Shown here: piece after piece, positions 6,237 through 12,294 of the stretch
Position numbering within the stretch: the stretch's first letter is position 1
Layout of the letters: each line of letters opens with the position of its first letter
NCBI GenBank assembly: GCA_002394725.1
Contig: DGUQ01000192.1
Span: forward strand, 14,704-26,997
Origin: Ruminococcaceae bacterium UBA4306
Lineage (GTDB): Bacteria > Bacillota > Clostridia > Oscillospirales > Acutalibacteraceae
Reading direction: 5' to 3'
Length of the DNA: 12,294 nt
The notes under the pieces: model-generated
Databases searched by the model: none
Seen by the model: the letters and a program-made list of their open reading frames with translations, nothing else
What the model was told of the DNA's origin: nothing
Position numbers and translations under genes: made by a program

Positions 6237-7907
6237 TCAGAATAACCCGCTGATCACGCCGTCGTCGCTCACGTCGATCCTCTCGGCGGCAGGAGACTTC
6301 GGCAGTCCGGGCATCGTCATGATCGCGCCGGTCAGCACGACGATGAAGCCGGCGCCGGCAGAGATGCGGACATTCTGCACATGGATGACAAAGCCCTCGG
6401 GCGCGCCGATCAACTGCGCTTCATCCGAGAAGCTGTACTGCGTTTTCGCGATACAGATCGGCAGGTTGCCGCAGCCCATGTCGGTGATGCGCTGTATCTC
6501 CTTCTCGGCATTCTTGGTGAACGCTACGTGGCTGGCACGGTACACGCGCTTGCAGATGGCGCGGATCTTCTTTTCGATCGGCTCGTCCAGCTCATAAGCA
6601 TAGGAGAAATCCCCGTTCGATTCCTCGTCGCACAGACGGATGACTTCATCGGCAAGATCAACGCCGCCGACGCCGCCGTCAGCCCATACGGTTGAGAGCA
6701 CGGTATTCACGCCCAGCTCCTGACAGCGGCGGATGACCATATCGATCTCCGCGTCGGTATCGGTCGGGAAGCGGTTGATCGCGACCACGCTCGGGAGCTT
6801 GTAGACGTTCTTGATGTTATCGACATGGCGCAAAAGGTTCGGCAGACCCTTTTCGAGCGCCTCCAGATTCTCGGGATCGAGACGCTTTTTATCCACGCCG
6901 CCGTGCATTTTCAGCGCGCGGATGGTCGCGACGATCACGACCGCGTCGGGCTTCATGTCCGCGTAACGGCACTTGATATCGAGGAACTTTTCCGCGCCCA
7001 GATCGGCGCCGAAGCCGGCTTCCGTCACGGTGTAATCGCTGAGCTTTCTGGCTGTCTTGGTAGCGAGGACGGAGTTACAGCCGTGGGCGATATTGGCAAA
7101 GGGGCCGCCGTGTACAAAGGCAGGAGTACCCTCCAAGGTCTGCACCAGATTCGGCTTGATCGCGTCCTTGAGCAGCGCGGTCATCGCACCCTGCGCCTTG
7201 AGATCGCCTGCGGTGACGGGCTTCTCGTCAAAGGTATAGCCGACGATGATACGCGACAGACGCGCCTTGAGATCGCTGATCGATTCGGCAAGGCAGAGGA
7301 TCGCCATGACCTCGGACGCGACGGTGATATCGTAGCCGTCCTCACGCGGTACGCCGTTGACCCTGCCGCCCAGACCGTCGGTCACAAAACGCAGCTGGCG
7401 GTCGTTCATATCCACACAGCGCTTCCACGTGATACGTCGGGGGTCGATGTTCAGGCTGTTGCCCTGATAGATATGGTTGTCGAGCATGGCGGCGAGCAGG
7501 TTGTTTGCCGCGCCGATGGCGTGCATATCGCCCGTGAAATGCAGGTTGATGTCCTCCATCGGGACAACCTGCGCCCAGCCGCCTCCGGCAGCGCCGCCCT
7601 TGATGCCGAACACGGGGCCCAGAGAAGGCTCACGCAGCACGACGTTGGCGTTCTTGCCCAGTCGTCTGAGACCGTCGGCAAGCCCGATGGTGGTGGTGGT
7701 CTTGCCCTCACCGGCAGGGGTGGGGGTCATGGCGGTCACGAGGACGAGCTTGTTCTCCCTGTCCTCACGCTTCAAGATATCCAAGCTGAGCTTTGCTTTA
7801 TATTTTCCGTAATAATCGATGTATTCCTCGGGGATCCCTGCCGTCTCGGCGATCTCCCAGATCGGCTTCATCTCACAGCTTTGCGCGATCTCAATATCAG
7901 TCAACAT
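6237..7907 (-). CDS. fhs: Formate-tetrahydrofolate ligase (10-formyl-THF synthetase)
   Basis: A 556-residue cytoplasmic enzyme catalysing ATP + formate + tetrahydrofolate to 10-formyl-THF, the entry of formate into one-carbon metabolism (purine and fMet synthesis, and the Wood-Ljungdahl methyl branch where present). The ATP loop is [12 protein letters not shown] (61-72). The family signature reads [11 protein letters not shown] (101-111), with Trp where most members have Tyr, followed by [12 protein letters not shown]. The second signature, [15 protein letters not shown], is clear. The length is normal for the family. The start is ATG 7907, because GGGAG (7918-7914) lies 6 nt upstream; the open frame runs on to 7934 but has no better site. 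It is transcribed from a strong promoter at 8035-8007 with a leader of about 90 nt. Neither acetogenesis genes nor other folate genes are in the window, so a general C1 role is the safe reading. Confidence 0.97.
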   Translation of the reverse strand: MLTDIEIAQSCEMKPIWEIAETAGIPEEYIDYYGKYKAKLSLDILKREDRENKLVLVTAMTPTPAGEGKTTTTIGLADGLRRLGKNANVVLREPSLGPVFGIKGGAAGGGWAQVVPMEDINLHFTGDMHAIGAANNLLAAMLDNHIYQGNSLNIDPRRITWKRCVDMNDRQLRFVTDGLGGRVNGVPREDGYDITVASEVMAILCLAESISDLKARLSRIIVGYTFDEKPVTAGDLKAQGAMTALLKDAIKPNLVQTLEGTPAFVHGGPFANIAHGCNSVLATKTARKLSDYTVTEAGFGADLGAEKFLDIKCRYADMKPDAVVIVATIRALKMHGGVDKKRLDPENLEALEKGLPNLLRHVDNIKNVYKLPSVVAINRFPTDTDAEIDMVIRRCQELGVNTVLSTVWADGGVGGVDLADEVIRLCDEESNGDFSYAYELDEPIEKKIRAICKRVYRASHVAFTKNAEKEIQRITDMGCGNLPICIAKTQYSFSDEAQLIGAPEGFVIHVQNVRISAGAGFIVVLTGAIMTMPGLPKSPAAERIDVSDDGVISGLF

Positions 7908-7932
7908 TATCATCTCCCATAGGTATTTGCAC

Positions 7933-7968
7933 AAAAGAGGGCGCAGGGTGTGCCCCTCCTATCACACC
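7933..7968 (-). promoter_or_regulatory. Possible attenuator-like alternative hairpins in the fhs leader
   Basis: On the minus strand, GGTGTG (7968-7963) pairs perfectly with CACACC (7952-7947). An alternative, overlapping stem GAGGG-GC / GC-G-CCCTC (7958-7952 / 7944-7937) is followed by TTTT (7936-7933). The two are mutually exclusive, as in an attenuator. The T-run is short, and no known riboswitch consensus was recognised. Confidence 0.25.
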
Positions 7969-8006
7969 GTCAGCTACACATCCGCTTTGGTGCTATTCCA
8001 CAGTAG

Positions 8007-8035
8007 ATTATAGCCCAATTCCGCGGTTTGGTCAA
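8007..8035 (-). promoter_or_regulatory. Sigma-A-type promoter for fhs
   Basis: On the minus strand, TTGACC (8035-8030), 17-nt spacer, consensus TATAAT (8012-8007). The expected transcription start is near 8000, giving a leader of about 90 nt before ATG 7907. Confidence 0.85.
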
Positions 8036-8072
8036 CAAAACGAATAAATTTCTTCTTTCCTGTCAAAATCGC

Positions 8073-8101
8073 TTGCAACCTGTCACAAAATGTAGTAATA
8101 T
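8073..8101 (+). promoter_or_regulatory. Sigma-A-type promoter for xpt
   Basis: TTGCAA (8073-8078), 17-nt spacer, TAATAT (8096-8101). Upstream, a near-direct repeat cctgtcaaaat / cctgtcacaaaat (8059-8069 / 8079-8091) overlaps the -35 region and spacer. Expected start near 8108, directly at the 20-bp palindrome. Confidence 0.65.
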
Positions 8102-8110
8102 CTATATACG

Positions 8111-8130
8111 AAAATCTATATATAGATTTT
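8111..8130. promoter_or_regulatory. Perfect 20-bp palindrome at the xpt transcription start, candidate operator
   Basis: aaaatctatatatagatttt is fully self-complementary and sits about 10 bp after the -10 box, a typical place for a repressor operator. The half-site tctatata also occurs at 8101-8108. As RNA it could form only a short weak AU stem, so a DNA-binding dimer is more likely than a hairpin role. It does not match the B. subtilis PurBox as I know it. Confidence 0.5.
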
Positions 8131-8192
8131 GGTCACGATCGCCGTGCCGCTTCGACCGCCACATCCAACGGCTTTCCATCATAATGACTTTT
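8131..8192 (+). other. xpt leader, no recognised riboswitch
   Basis: About 60 nt of GC-rich leader with a small stem cacg / cgtg (8134-8146). The conserved three-way junction of the guanine aptamer is not seen, nor is a terminator with a T-run. Confidence 0.4.
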
Positions 8193-8204
8193 GGGGGACA
8201 TCAC

Positions 8205-8777
8205 ATGAAATTACTGGAAGACAGAATCTTAAAAGACGGTATCGTACGCGAGGGTAACGTATTGAAGGTAGACAGCTTTGTCAACCACCAGATCGACGTG
8301 GACTTTATCGCGCAGCTGGCAAAAGAATTCAAGCGCCTGTATGAGGGTGAGGAGATCACCAAGATCCTCACTATCGAAGCGAGCGGTATCGGCATCGCCT
8401 GTATCGTAGCGCAGGAGTTCCATGTACCCGTGGTATTCGCCAAGAAGAACAAGACCATCAATATCGCCAACGATGTTTACACCTCCAAGGTGGAATCGTT
8501 CACCCATAAGCGCACCTACGACATCATCGTGTCCAAGGATTTCTTGAAGCCCGAGGACAAGGTGCTGATCATCGACGACTTCCTCGCGATGGGCTCCGCT
8601 TTGCAGGGACTGATCAGCCTGATCCGCGACGCCGGCGCGACCATCGTGGGCGCAGGCATCATCATCGAAAAAGCCTATCAGCAGGGCGGCGAGATGATCC
8701 GCAACATGGGCGTGAGAGTGGAGTCGCTCGCACGCATCAAGAGCATGGATAATAACGTCATCGAATTCATACACTAA
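8205..8777 (+). CDS. xpt: Xanthine phosphoribosyltransferase
   Basis: A 190-residue cytoplasmic enzyme that salvages xanthine to XMP using PRPP. It aligns from memory along its whole length with B. subtilis Xpt: VLKVDSFVNHQID, ITKILTIEASGIGIA, VPVVFAKK, the PRPP-binding loop VLIIDDFLAMGSAL (about residues 120-133), GAGIIIEKAYQ, and VESLARI near the end. The start is ATG 8205 with GGGGGA (8193-8198) 6 nt upstream; the longer open frame from 8028 runs back through the promoter and is rejected. In Bacilli xpt is often controlled by a guanine riboswitch, but no such aptamer is visible in the ~100-nt leader; the palindrome at 8111-8130 suggests protein control instead. No xanthine permease gene follows. 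It lies divergent from fhs. Confidence 0.96.
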   Translation: MKLLEDRILKDGIVREGNVLKVDSFVNHQIDVDFIAQLAKEFKRLYEGEEITKILTIEASGIGIACIVAQEFHVPVVFAKKNKTINIANDVYTSKVESFTHKRTYDIIVSKDFLKPEDKVLIIDDFLAMGSALQGLISLIRDAGATIVGAGIIIEKAYQQGGEMIRNMGVRVESLARIKSMDNNVIEFIH

Positions 8778-8781
8778 TGAA

Positions 8782-10329
8782 ATGAGACTCCCTTTGGTAA
8801 AGGGAGCCAACAGGGTCCCCAACGCGCCCTACGCGGTGGGGAGAGGAGGAGTCGTTACGAAAAACAAATGGATCATCATCGGCGCGGCTGTTGTCGCCGC
8901 TGTCGCCGCATTGACGGCAGGCGTAATGCTGATGACAAGGAGCGTCGCCTTTGCGCCGCGTGATCTACAGGGCGCCGCCGCGGCAAGATCGGTGATCGAA
9001 ACGCCGCTGCTGCGTACCGTTACCGGTGAACGCGTATTCGGCGCGTCAACCGCTGATGAAGCAGTCAAGACCGAAACTATCGCAAAAGACGAAAAGAAAG
9101 AATATACCGCCGATACCATTCCGCAGGTCACGGGGCTCAAACGCCTGAGCGAGAAGCCCGACAGCATCCGCATCGGCTGGGATCCGATCGACGGCATTGA
9201 CGGCTACAACATCTATCGCCGCGACGACAATACCGATGGAGCAGGCTACACGCTGTTCTCGATCGCCAAGACCGCCGGACTCGACGTCCGCAACCTCGGC
9301 ACGGGCAGTAAATACAGCTTCAAGATCACGCCGTACATCAAAAACAACGAATCCGTCACAGAGGGCGAGGGCACCGAGGTAACCTTCGGCACCGTGCCCA
9401 CGGATGTGGAAGGCTTCAGGATGACCGACGAGACCAAGTCCTCGATCTCGCTGAGCTGGGAAAAGAACGACCGCGCCGACGGCTATCTGCTTGAGCGCTG
9501 TTACAAGGGCAAGTGGAGCGATTATCAGACGTTTGATCAAAACACCACCGAATTCACCGACGCCGATTTGGAAGCAGGCAGGGCGTATTACTACCGCATC
9601 TGCGCTTATCGCGAGGACAGCACCGGCACGATGCCCGGCGCGAAATCCACGATCCGCACGGTGGCAGGGCTCTTAGCCCCCAAGGACGACGACTCCGCCT
9701 CCAAGCTCGGCAGGGTATCGCTCGATTATAAGGAGAGCAAATACGCTGACGGCTACCAAATCTACTACAGCAAGGATCAGGAAAACTGGGAGCACCTGGG
9801 CAACACCGAGAGCACCCATTTCAGCACCTCGCGTCTTGAGAACGGAGAGACCTATTTCTTCCGCATCATCCCGTACAAAACAGTCGACGGTCACGACATC
9901 ACCGGCACCTATACCGAGCTGAGCTTCGTCGCCAACAAGGAGATCTATGACAAAGAGGTCGGCGACACCTATGTGGAGGTCAGCCTCGACGACCAGCATA
10001 TGTGGTACATCGTCGACGGCGACGTGTATCTCGACAGCGACTGCGTCACCGGCAACTACGGCTCGGCGGACACCCCCAAGGGCTACTTTGAGGTCAACGG
10101 CAAAGCCTCTCCCTGCACGCTCAAGGGCGAGGACTACACCTCCTACGTCACCTACTGGATGCCGTTCATCGGCGGCGGCTGGGGTCTGCACGACGCCGAC
10201 TGGCGCTCCAGCTTTGGCGGCAATATCTACAAGGGCAACGGCTCGCACGGCTGCGTGAACCTGCCCCCGAAGATCGCCAAGCAGATGTACGCCGTCATCG
10301 AGGTCGGCACACCGGTCATCGTGTATTAA
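8782..10329 (+). CDS. Membrane-anchored L,D-transpeptidase with three FN3 domains and a YkuD catalytic domain
   Basis: An extracytoplasmic peptidoglycan enzyme anchored by an N-terminal membrane segment (about residues 30-51). YkuD L,D-transpeptidases form 3-3 cross-links or attach proteins to the wall through a cysteine acyl-enzyme. A charged linker (~52-112) is followed by three fibronectin type III repeats (~113-206, 207-295, 298-388), each with the W/Y..DGY..Y and Y.F.I.PY pattern. The YkuD domain (~397-515) has GLHDADWRSSFGG and the active-site GSHGCVN, with Cys491 and His489. The coordinates use the only upstream ATG, 8782, but residues 1-25 derived from it read through a hairpin repeat and the ATG has no ribosome site. 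The strong site at 8844-8851 favours initiation at ACG 8857 (then 490 residues, starting TKNKWIII). GTG 8836 is the other option. It may be co-transcribed with xpt, since no terminator with a T-run separates them. A strong terminator follows. Confidence 0.93.
   Translation: MRLPLVKGANRVPNAPYAVGRGGVVTKNKWIIIGAAVVAAVAALTAGVMLMTRSVAFAPRDLQGAAAARSVIETPLLRTVTGERVFGASTADEAVKTETIAKDEKKEYTADTIPQVTGLKRLSEKPDSIRIGWDPIDGIDGYNIYRRDDNTDGAGYTLFSIAKTAGLDVRNLGTGSKYSFKITPYIKNNESVTEGEGTEVTFGTVPTDVEGFRMTDETKSSISLSWEKNDRADGYLLERCYKGKWSDYQTFDQNTTEFTDADLEAGRAYYYRICAYREDSTGTMPGAKSTIRTVAGLLAPKDDDSASKLGRVSLDYKESKYADGYQIYYSKDQENWEHLGNTESTHFSTSRLENGETYFFRIIPYKTVDGHDITGTYTELSFVANKEIYDKEVGDTYVEVSLDDQHMWYIVDGDVYLDSDCVTGNYGSADTPKGYFEVNGKASPCTLKGEDYTSYVTYWMPFIGGGWGLHDADWRSSFGGNIYKGNGSHGCVNLPPKIAKQMYAVIEVGTPVIVY
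8788..8842. repeat. Two-hairpin repeat between xpt and the L,D-transpeptidase
   Basis: First hairpin ctcccttt-ggt-aaagggag (8788-8806). Second: tcccca / tgggga arms with an inner cgcg / cgcg (about 8816-8842). The sequence style matches, from memory, intergenic repeats common in Ruminococcaceae and Faecalibacterium. It has no T-run. It happens to be open in the frame of the downstream gene. Confidence 0.55.
8844..8851 (+). promoter_or_regulatory. Strong Shine-Dalgarno pointing to an ACG codon
   Basis: AGGAGGAG is among the best ribosome sites in the window and ends 5 nt before ACG at 8857, the codon before KNKWIIIG. No ATG, GTG or TTG is at the optimal distance. Either a rare ACG start is used, or an ATG has mutated (or been miscalled) to ACG. 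Confidence 0.5.
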
Positions 10330-10340
10330 GCGTATAAAAG

Positions 10341-10366
10341 AACCGCCCGAAAAATCGGGCGGTTTT
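10341..10366 (+). terminator. Intrinsic terminator after the L,D-transpeptidase gene
   Basis: Perfect 10-bp stem aaccgcccga (10341-10350) / tcgggcggtt (10355-10364), AAAA loop, followed by TT and a T-rich stretch. It may also serve the convergent dockerin gene. Confidence 0.85.
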
Positions 10367-10383
10367 GTTGATTATATTAACCT

Positions 10384-11367
10384 TTATCCGATCGGATAAG
10401 GCGCCCCGATAAGATAACGCTGGATGCAGGTCGCGTCGAGGATATTACGCTCCCCGTCGCGGTTAAAGTCGGAGTAGTAATGAATCGGCTTGAATACATC
10501 ATCAACTAATTCGGATTCATTGATCCAGTCACTTTCGGGATAATCTGCCGCATTTATTTCACAACGTTGGATCATCGTTGCGTCGAGGATCGTAATGCTG
10601 TCATCACCGTCAAGATCGCCGAGCAGCTTGCCTTTCCCATAGCGATCGATCGCTTCGGCAAGACCGTCATAGTGATCGTAAGCTTTCATCGCATACAAAT
10701 CATAGAAGGCGTCTTTCTTTACATCATACAGACCCATTCCGAAGGTGAATACCGGATAGGTGCCGGATACGATCACACGATTGCCGATGATCCCCATTCC
10801 ATACCAAGGATCGGGCCAACCGCCGTGAGCATACAACAGCACCCAGTCAAGCTCGCCGTCATTGCCTCGGTGATAATACAGCTCGTCATAATCCGACACT
10901 TCTTCCGATTGGGAAGCGCAGTATTTTGCAAACTTATCAGAGAAATGCAAAGTCGGATCGGGATCGGCGCTTATCCAATCCAACCACAGATCATAGTATC
11001 CGCTTTCATCGGTTTCGTTCAACAGATAGAGAAGGATCTCTCCGGTAAAATACTCTTCCTTCGTACGGTGCGTACCGTCAGTGATATAATAACGGTACTT
11101 GCCTTCCGGCATGATGAAATACCAGCTATCCTGATAAAACTCGTTCTTACCGCCATAGGTCATCTCTGCGTTCTGCCAATTTTCGGAACCGTCGGCACAG
11201 TAACAGATCGTCGCAGAATCGAAAATATCATCAGCGTTATAGAAAATCACGACGTTTGTTTTCCAATGATCAAGTATATCGAATATCGGGGTATCTGCAA
11301 ACACAGTTACGCTGCCAATGCCGAGCAGCATACAAAAACTGAGTATCAGGGCAATGATTCTTTTCAT
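10384..11367 (-). CDS. Secreted dockerin-containing protein of unknown function
   Basis: A 327-residue exported protein. A signal peptide is clear: MKRII, a hydrophobic core, and a likely cut after VFA (~residue 24). The C-terminus is a type I dockerin (about 250-322) with two calcium loops, GDLDGDDSITILDATMIQR and DFNRDGERNILDATCIQR, followed by YL. These normally bind a cohesin on a scaffoldin or cell-surface protein, as in cellulosomes. The spacing between the two loops (Asp251 to Asp300) is longer than usual because of an insertion. The middle (about 30-245) is Trp/Tyr/Asp-rich and contains DELYYH..DGELDWVLLYAHG and GNRVIVSGTYPVFTFGMGLYDVKKDAFYDL; I recall similar modules in other Ruminococcus dockerin proteins but know no function, and no glycosidase motif is evident. 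The start ATG 11367 has GAGGAGGAG just upstream. The promoter is at 11447-11418. Confidence 0.9.
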   Translation of the reverse strand: MKRIIALILSFCMLLGIGSVTVFADTPIFDILDHWKTNVVIFYNADDIFDSATICYCADGSENWQNAEMTYGGKNEFYQDSWYFIMPEGKYRYYITDGTHRTKEEYFTGEILLYLLNETDESGYYDLWLDWISADPDPTLHFSDKFAKYCASQSEEVSDYDELYYHRGNDGELDWVLLYAHGGWPDPWYGMGIIGNRVIVSGTYPVFTFGMGLYDVKKDAFYDLYAMKAYDHYDGLAEAIDRYGKGKLLGDLDGDDSITILDATMIQRCEINAADYPESDWINESELVDDVFKPIHYYSDFNRDGERNILDATCIQRYLIGAPYPIG

Positions 11368-11417
11368 AAGATCTCCTCCTCTTTATTGTAACGCTGTAAA
11401 TCTATTTATACACTTTT

Positions 11418-11447
11418 ATTATATCAAAAGAAAAAACACACAGTCAA
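11418..11447 (-). promoter_or_regulatory. Sigma-A-type promoter for the dockerin gene
   Basis: On the minus strand, TTGACT (11447-11442), 18-nt T-rich spacer, consensus TATAAT (11423-11418). Leader of about 45 nt, ending in GAGGAGGAG before ATG 11367. Confidence 0.8.
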
Positions 11448-11571
11448 TCTAATTTATCAGTTTTTCATCATCGGAACGTAGAAAAAACAGGGGTAGATTT
11501 GTGCAGGATAACAGAAGGGCGCAGGATGTTGGTCAAAGAGCAATGTTCGCTGAAGAAACGCCCGTCATTCT

Positions 11572-11600
11572 CGGTACGTCAATAACGCCGTACCCTACGG
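11572..11600 (-). repeat. REP-like hairpin (GTAG + GGTACG stem), intergenic copy
   Basis: On the minus strand GTAG (11598-11595) directly precedes GGTACG (11594-11589), paired with CGTACC (11578-11573). It is identical to the copy in the transposase gene (2606-2634) over 24 of 29 positions, with the differences confined to the 5-nt centre. Confidence 0.75.
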
Positions 11601-11648
11601 AGGAATAGATTTGCTTCGCATAACAAAGGGATAGAACAGGAACATTTC

Positions 11649-11672
11649 GGGAGGGTCAAGACCCTCCCCTAC
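11649..11672 (-). repeat. REP-like hairpin (GTAG + GGGAGGGTC stem)
   Basis: Perfect 9-bp stem gggagggtc-aa-gaccctccc (11649-11668), followed directly by ctac (11669-11672). On the minus strand it is GTAG plus hairpin, the same layout as the GGTACG family with a different stem. Confidence 0.65.
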
Positions 11673-11722
11673 CCTATATTTCATTTGCTTTGCCATTGAG
11701 TGACATTGATCGGAAACGTCTC

Positions 11723-11742
11723 GGGAAGAGCCTCTCCCCTAC
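11723..11742 (-). repeat. REP-like hairpin (GTAG + GGGAGA stem)
   Basis: gggaaga-gcc-tctccc (11723-11738, one bulged A), followed directly by ctac (11739-11742). Third GTAG-hairpin within 170 bp, all in the same orientation. Confidence 0.5.
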
Positions 11743-11763
11743 AGTGATCGTTTCATCTATTTC

Positions 11764-11792
11764 TTGACAACATCATCATAAAAAGGTAAACT
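11764..11792 (+). promoter_or_regulatory. Sigma-A-type promoter for glyS
   Basis: Consensus TTGACA (11764-11769), 17-nt spacer, TAAACT (11787-11792). The leader is only about 50 nt. It contains a compact hairpin cgccgc-agcca-gcggcg (11815-11831), which ends just before the ribosome site GGAGG (11837-11841). Confidence 0.75.
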
Positions 11793-11848
11793 ATATACTG
11801 TTGTTAAAATTCACCGCCGCAGCCAGCGGCGACAATGGAGGTCAAGAC

Positions 11849-12294
11849 ATGAAAAACACAGAAAAAACAATGGAAAAATTAGTCGCTCTGTGCAAGGGCA
11901 GAGGCTTTGTCTATCCCGGGAGTGAGATCTACGGAGGGCTTGCGAACACATGGGATTACGGCCCTCTGGGCGCGGAGCTGAAGAATAACATCAAAAAGGC
12001 ATGGCTGAAAAAGTTCGTGCAGGAGAACAAGTATAACGTCGGCTTGGATTCCGCGATCCTGATGAATCCGCAGACATGGATCGCCTCGGGTCATCTGGGC
12101 GGCTTCTCCGATCCGCTGATGGACTGTAAGGAATGTAAGACCCGTCACCGTGCCGACAACCTGATCGAAGATTTTGACGGCACCAACGTCGCCGGCTGGT
12201 CGAACGAGCAGATGATGGATTACATCCGTGACAAGGGCATCACCTGCCCTAACTGCGGCAAAAGCAACTTCACCGATATCCGTCAGTTCAACCT
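11849..12294 (+). CDS. glyS: Glycyl-tRNA synthetase, homodimeric (alpha2) type, 3' truncated by window edge
   Basis: The first 148 codons of a class II glycyl-tRNA synthetase, the cytoplasmic enzyme that charges tRNA-Gly. The N-terminus [34 protein letters not shown] is the conserved start of the homodimeric, eukaryote/Gram-positive type (GlyQS), not the alpha2beta2 type. It continues with [36 protein letters not shown], which spans class II motif 1 and the first Cys pair (CKEC). A second Cys pair, CPNC, appears near residues 132-135; the two pairs may form a zinc ribbon. The start ATG 11849 has GGAGG 7 nt upstream. The full enzyme is about 460 residues, so roughly two thirds lie beyond the window. 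Unlike many Firmicute glyS genes, it has no visible T-box leader. Confidence 0.97.
   Translation, partial: MKNTEKTMEKLVALCKGRGFVYPGSEIYGGLANTWDYGPLGAELKNNIKKAWLKKFVQENKYNVGLDSAILMNPQTWIASGHLGGFSDPLMDCKECKTRHRADNLIEDFDGTNVAGWSNEQMMDYIRDKGITCPNCGKSNFTDIRQFN

Larger units (their letters stand above)
11448..11763. other. Non-coding stretch between the dockerin and glyS promoters
   Basis: No credible gene. It contains three REP-like hairpins (listed separately) and otherwise AT-rich sequence without recognised genes or RNA. There is no T-box leader for glyS here: no specifier stem or antiterminator consensus is visible. Confidence 0.6.

Noticed and set aside
6825..7922. 365-codon plus-strand open frame
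   Set aside because: Antisense of fhs, whose family signatures are unmistakable.
8028..8204. N-terminal extension of xpt
   Set aside because: Crosses the promoter and palindrome; ATG 8205 has a good ribosome site and matches the Xpt N-terminus.
8040..8204. Guanine riboswitch for xpt
   Set aside because: Looked for the aptamer junction sequences and a terminator; neither is visible.
10567..11391. 274-codon plus-strand open frame
   Set aside because: Antisense of the dockerin gene, which has a signal peptide, promoter and ribosome site.
11764..11848. T-box leader for glyS
   Set aside because: The leader is only about 50 nt and lacks the T-box sequence and specifier stem.
1..12294. CRISPR array, tRNA or rRNA genes, prophage or defence genes
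   Set aside because: No regularly spaced identical repeats and no tRNA or rRNA sequence recognised; all substantial genes are assigned to other families.

Overview
The window looks like a chromosomal segment from an anaerobic Firmicute of the class Clostridia, probably Ruminococcus/Oscillospiraceae-like. The evidence is a secreted protein with a type I dockerin (typical of Ruminococcus and relatives), Bacillus/Clostridium-type xpt and fhs, the homodimeric type of glycyl-tRNA synthetase, sigma-A-like promoters with 17-18 nt spacers, purine-rich Shine-Dalgarno sites, and many small hairpin repeats between genes. The genes are mostly housekeeping and metabolic. Genus assignment is inference.

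Layout, left to right. (1) 1-1593: 3' part of an ABC exporter half-transporter, then a LOG-family (TIGR00730) nucleotide hydrolase at 1692-2270. (2) 2267-2861: a frame-broken IS200-like/RAYT-type tyrosine transposase whose first codon overlaps the LOG stop, closed by a bidirectional terminator. (3) 2929-3642, minus: a HAD hydrolase; divergent from it, a DUF1015 protein (3806-4999) with its own promoter and a nested-hairpin repeat in its leader. (4) 5000-5383: non-coding, holding two inverted copies of a palindromic repeat. (5) Minus: an RluA-family pseudouridine synthase (5384-6058) and formate-tetrahydrofolate ligase fhs (6237-7907). (6) Divergent from fhs: xanthine phosphoribosyltransferase xpt (8205-8777), with a perfect 20-bp palindrome just after its -10 box, then a membrane-anchored FN3/YkuD L,D-transpeptidase (to 10329). 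(7) Minus: a secreted dockerin protein (10384-11367). (8) 11368-11848: non-coding, with promoters and three hairpin repeats; then the start of glyS, cut by the window edge.

The most interesting theme is a likely REP/RAYT-type system. At least five small repeats have, on one strand, the tetranucleotide GTAG directly 5' of a stem-loop, which is the hallmark of REP elements mobilised by RAYT transposases. Two of them lie inside the transposase gene: one reads in frame, while the other, a longer and altered copy, is where the reading frame breaks. Three more cluster upstream of glyS.

fhs (10-formyl-THF for purine and fMet synthesis) and xpt (purine salvage) sit back to back with separate promoters, so the intergenic region could be a purine/C1 control point. 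The xpt operator and the fhs leader structures are inferences from sequence symmetry only.
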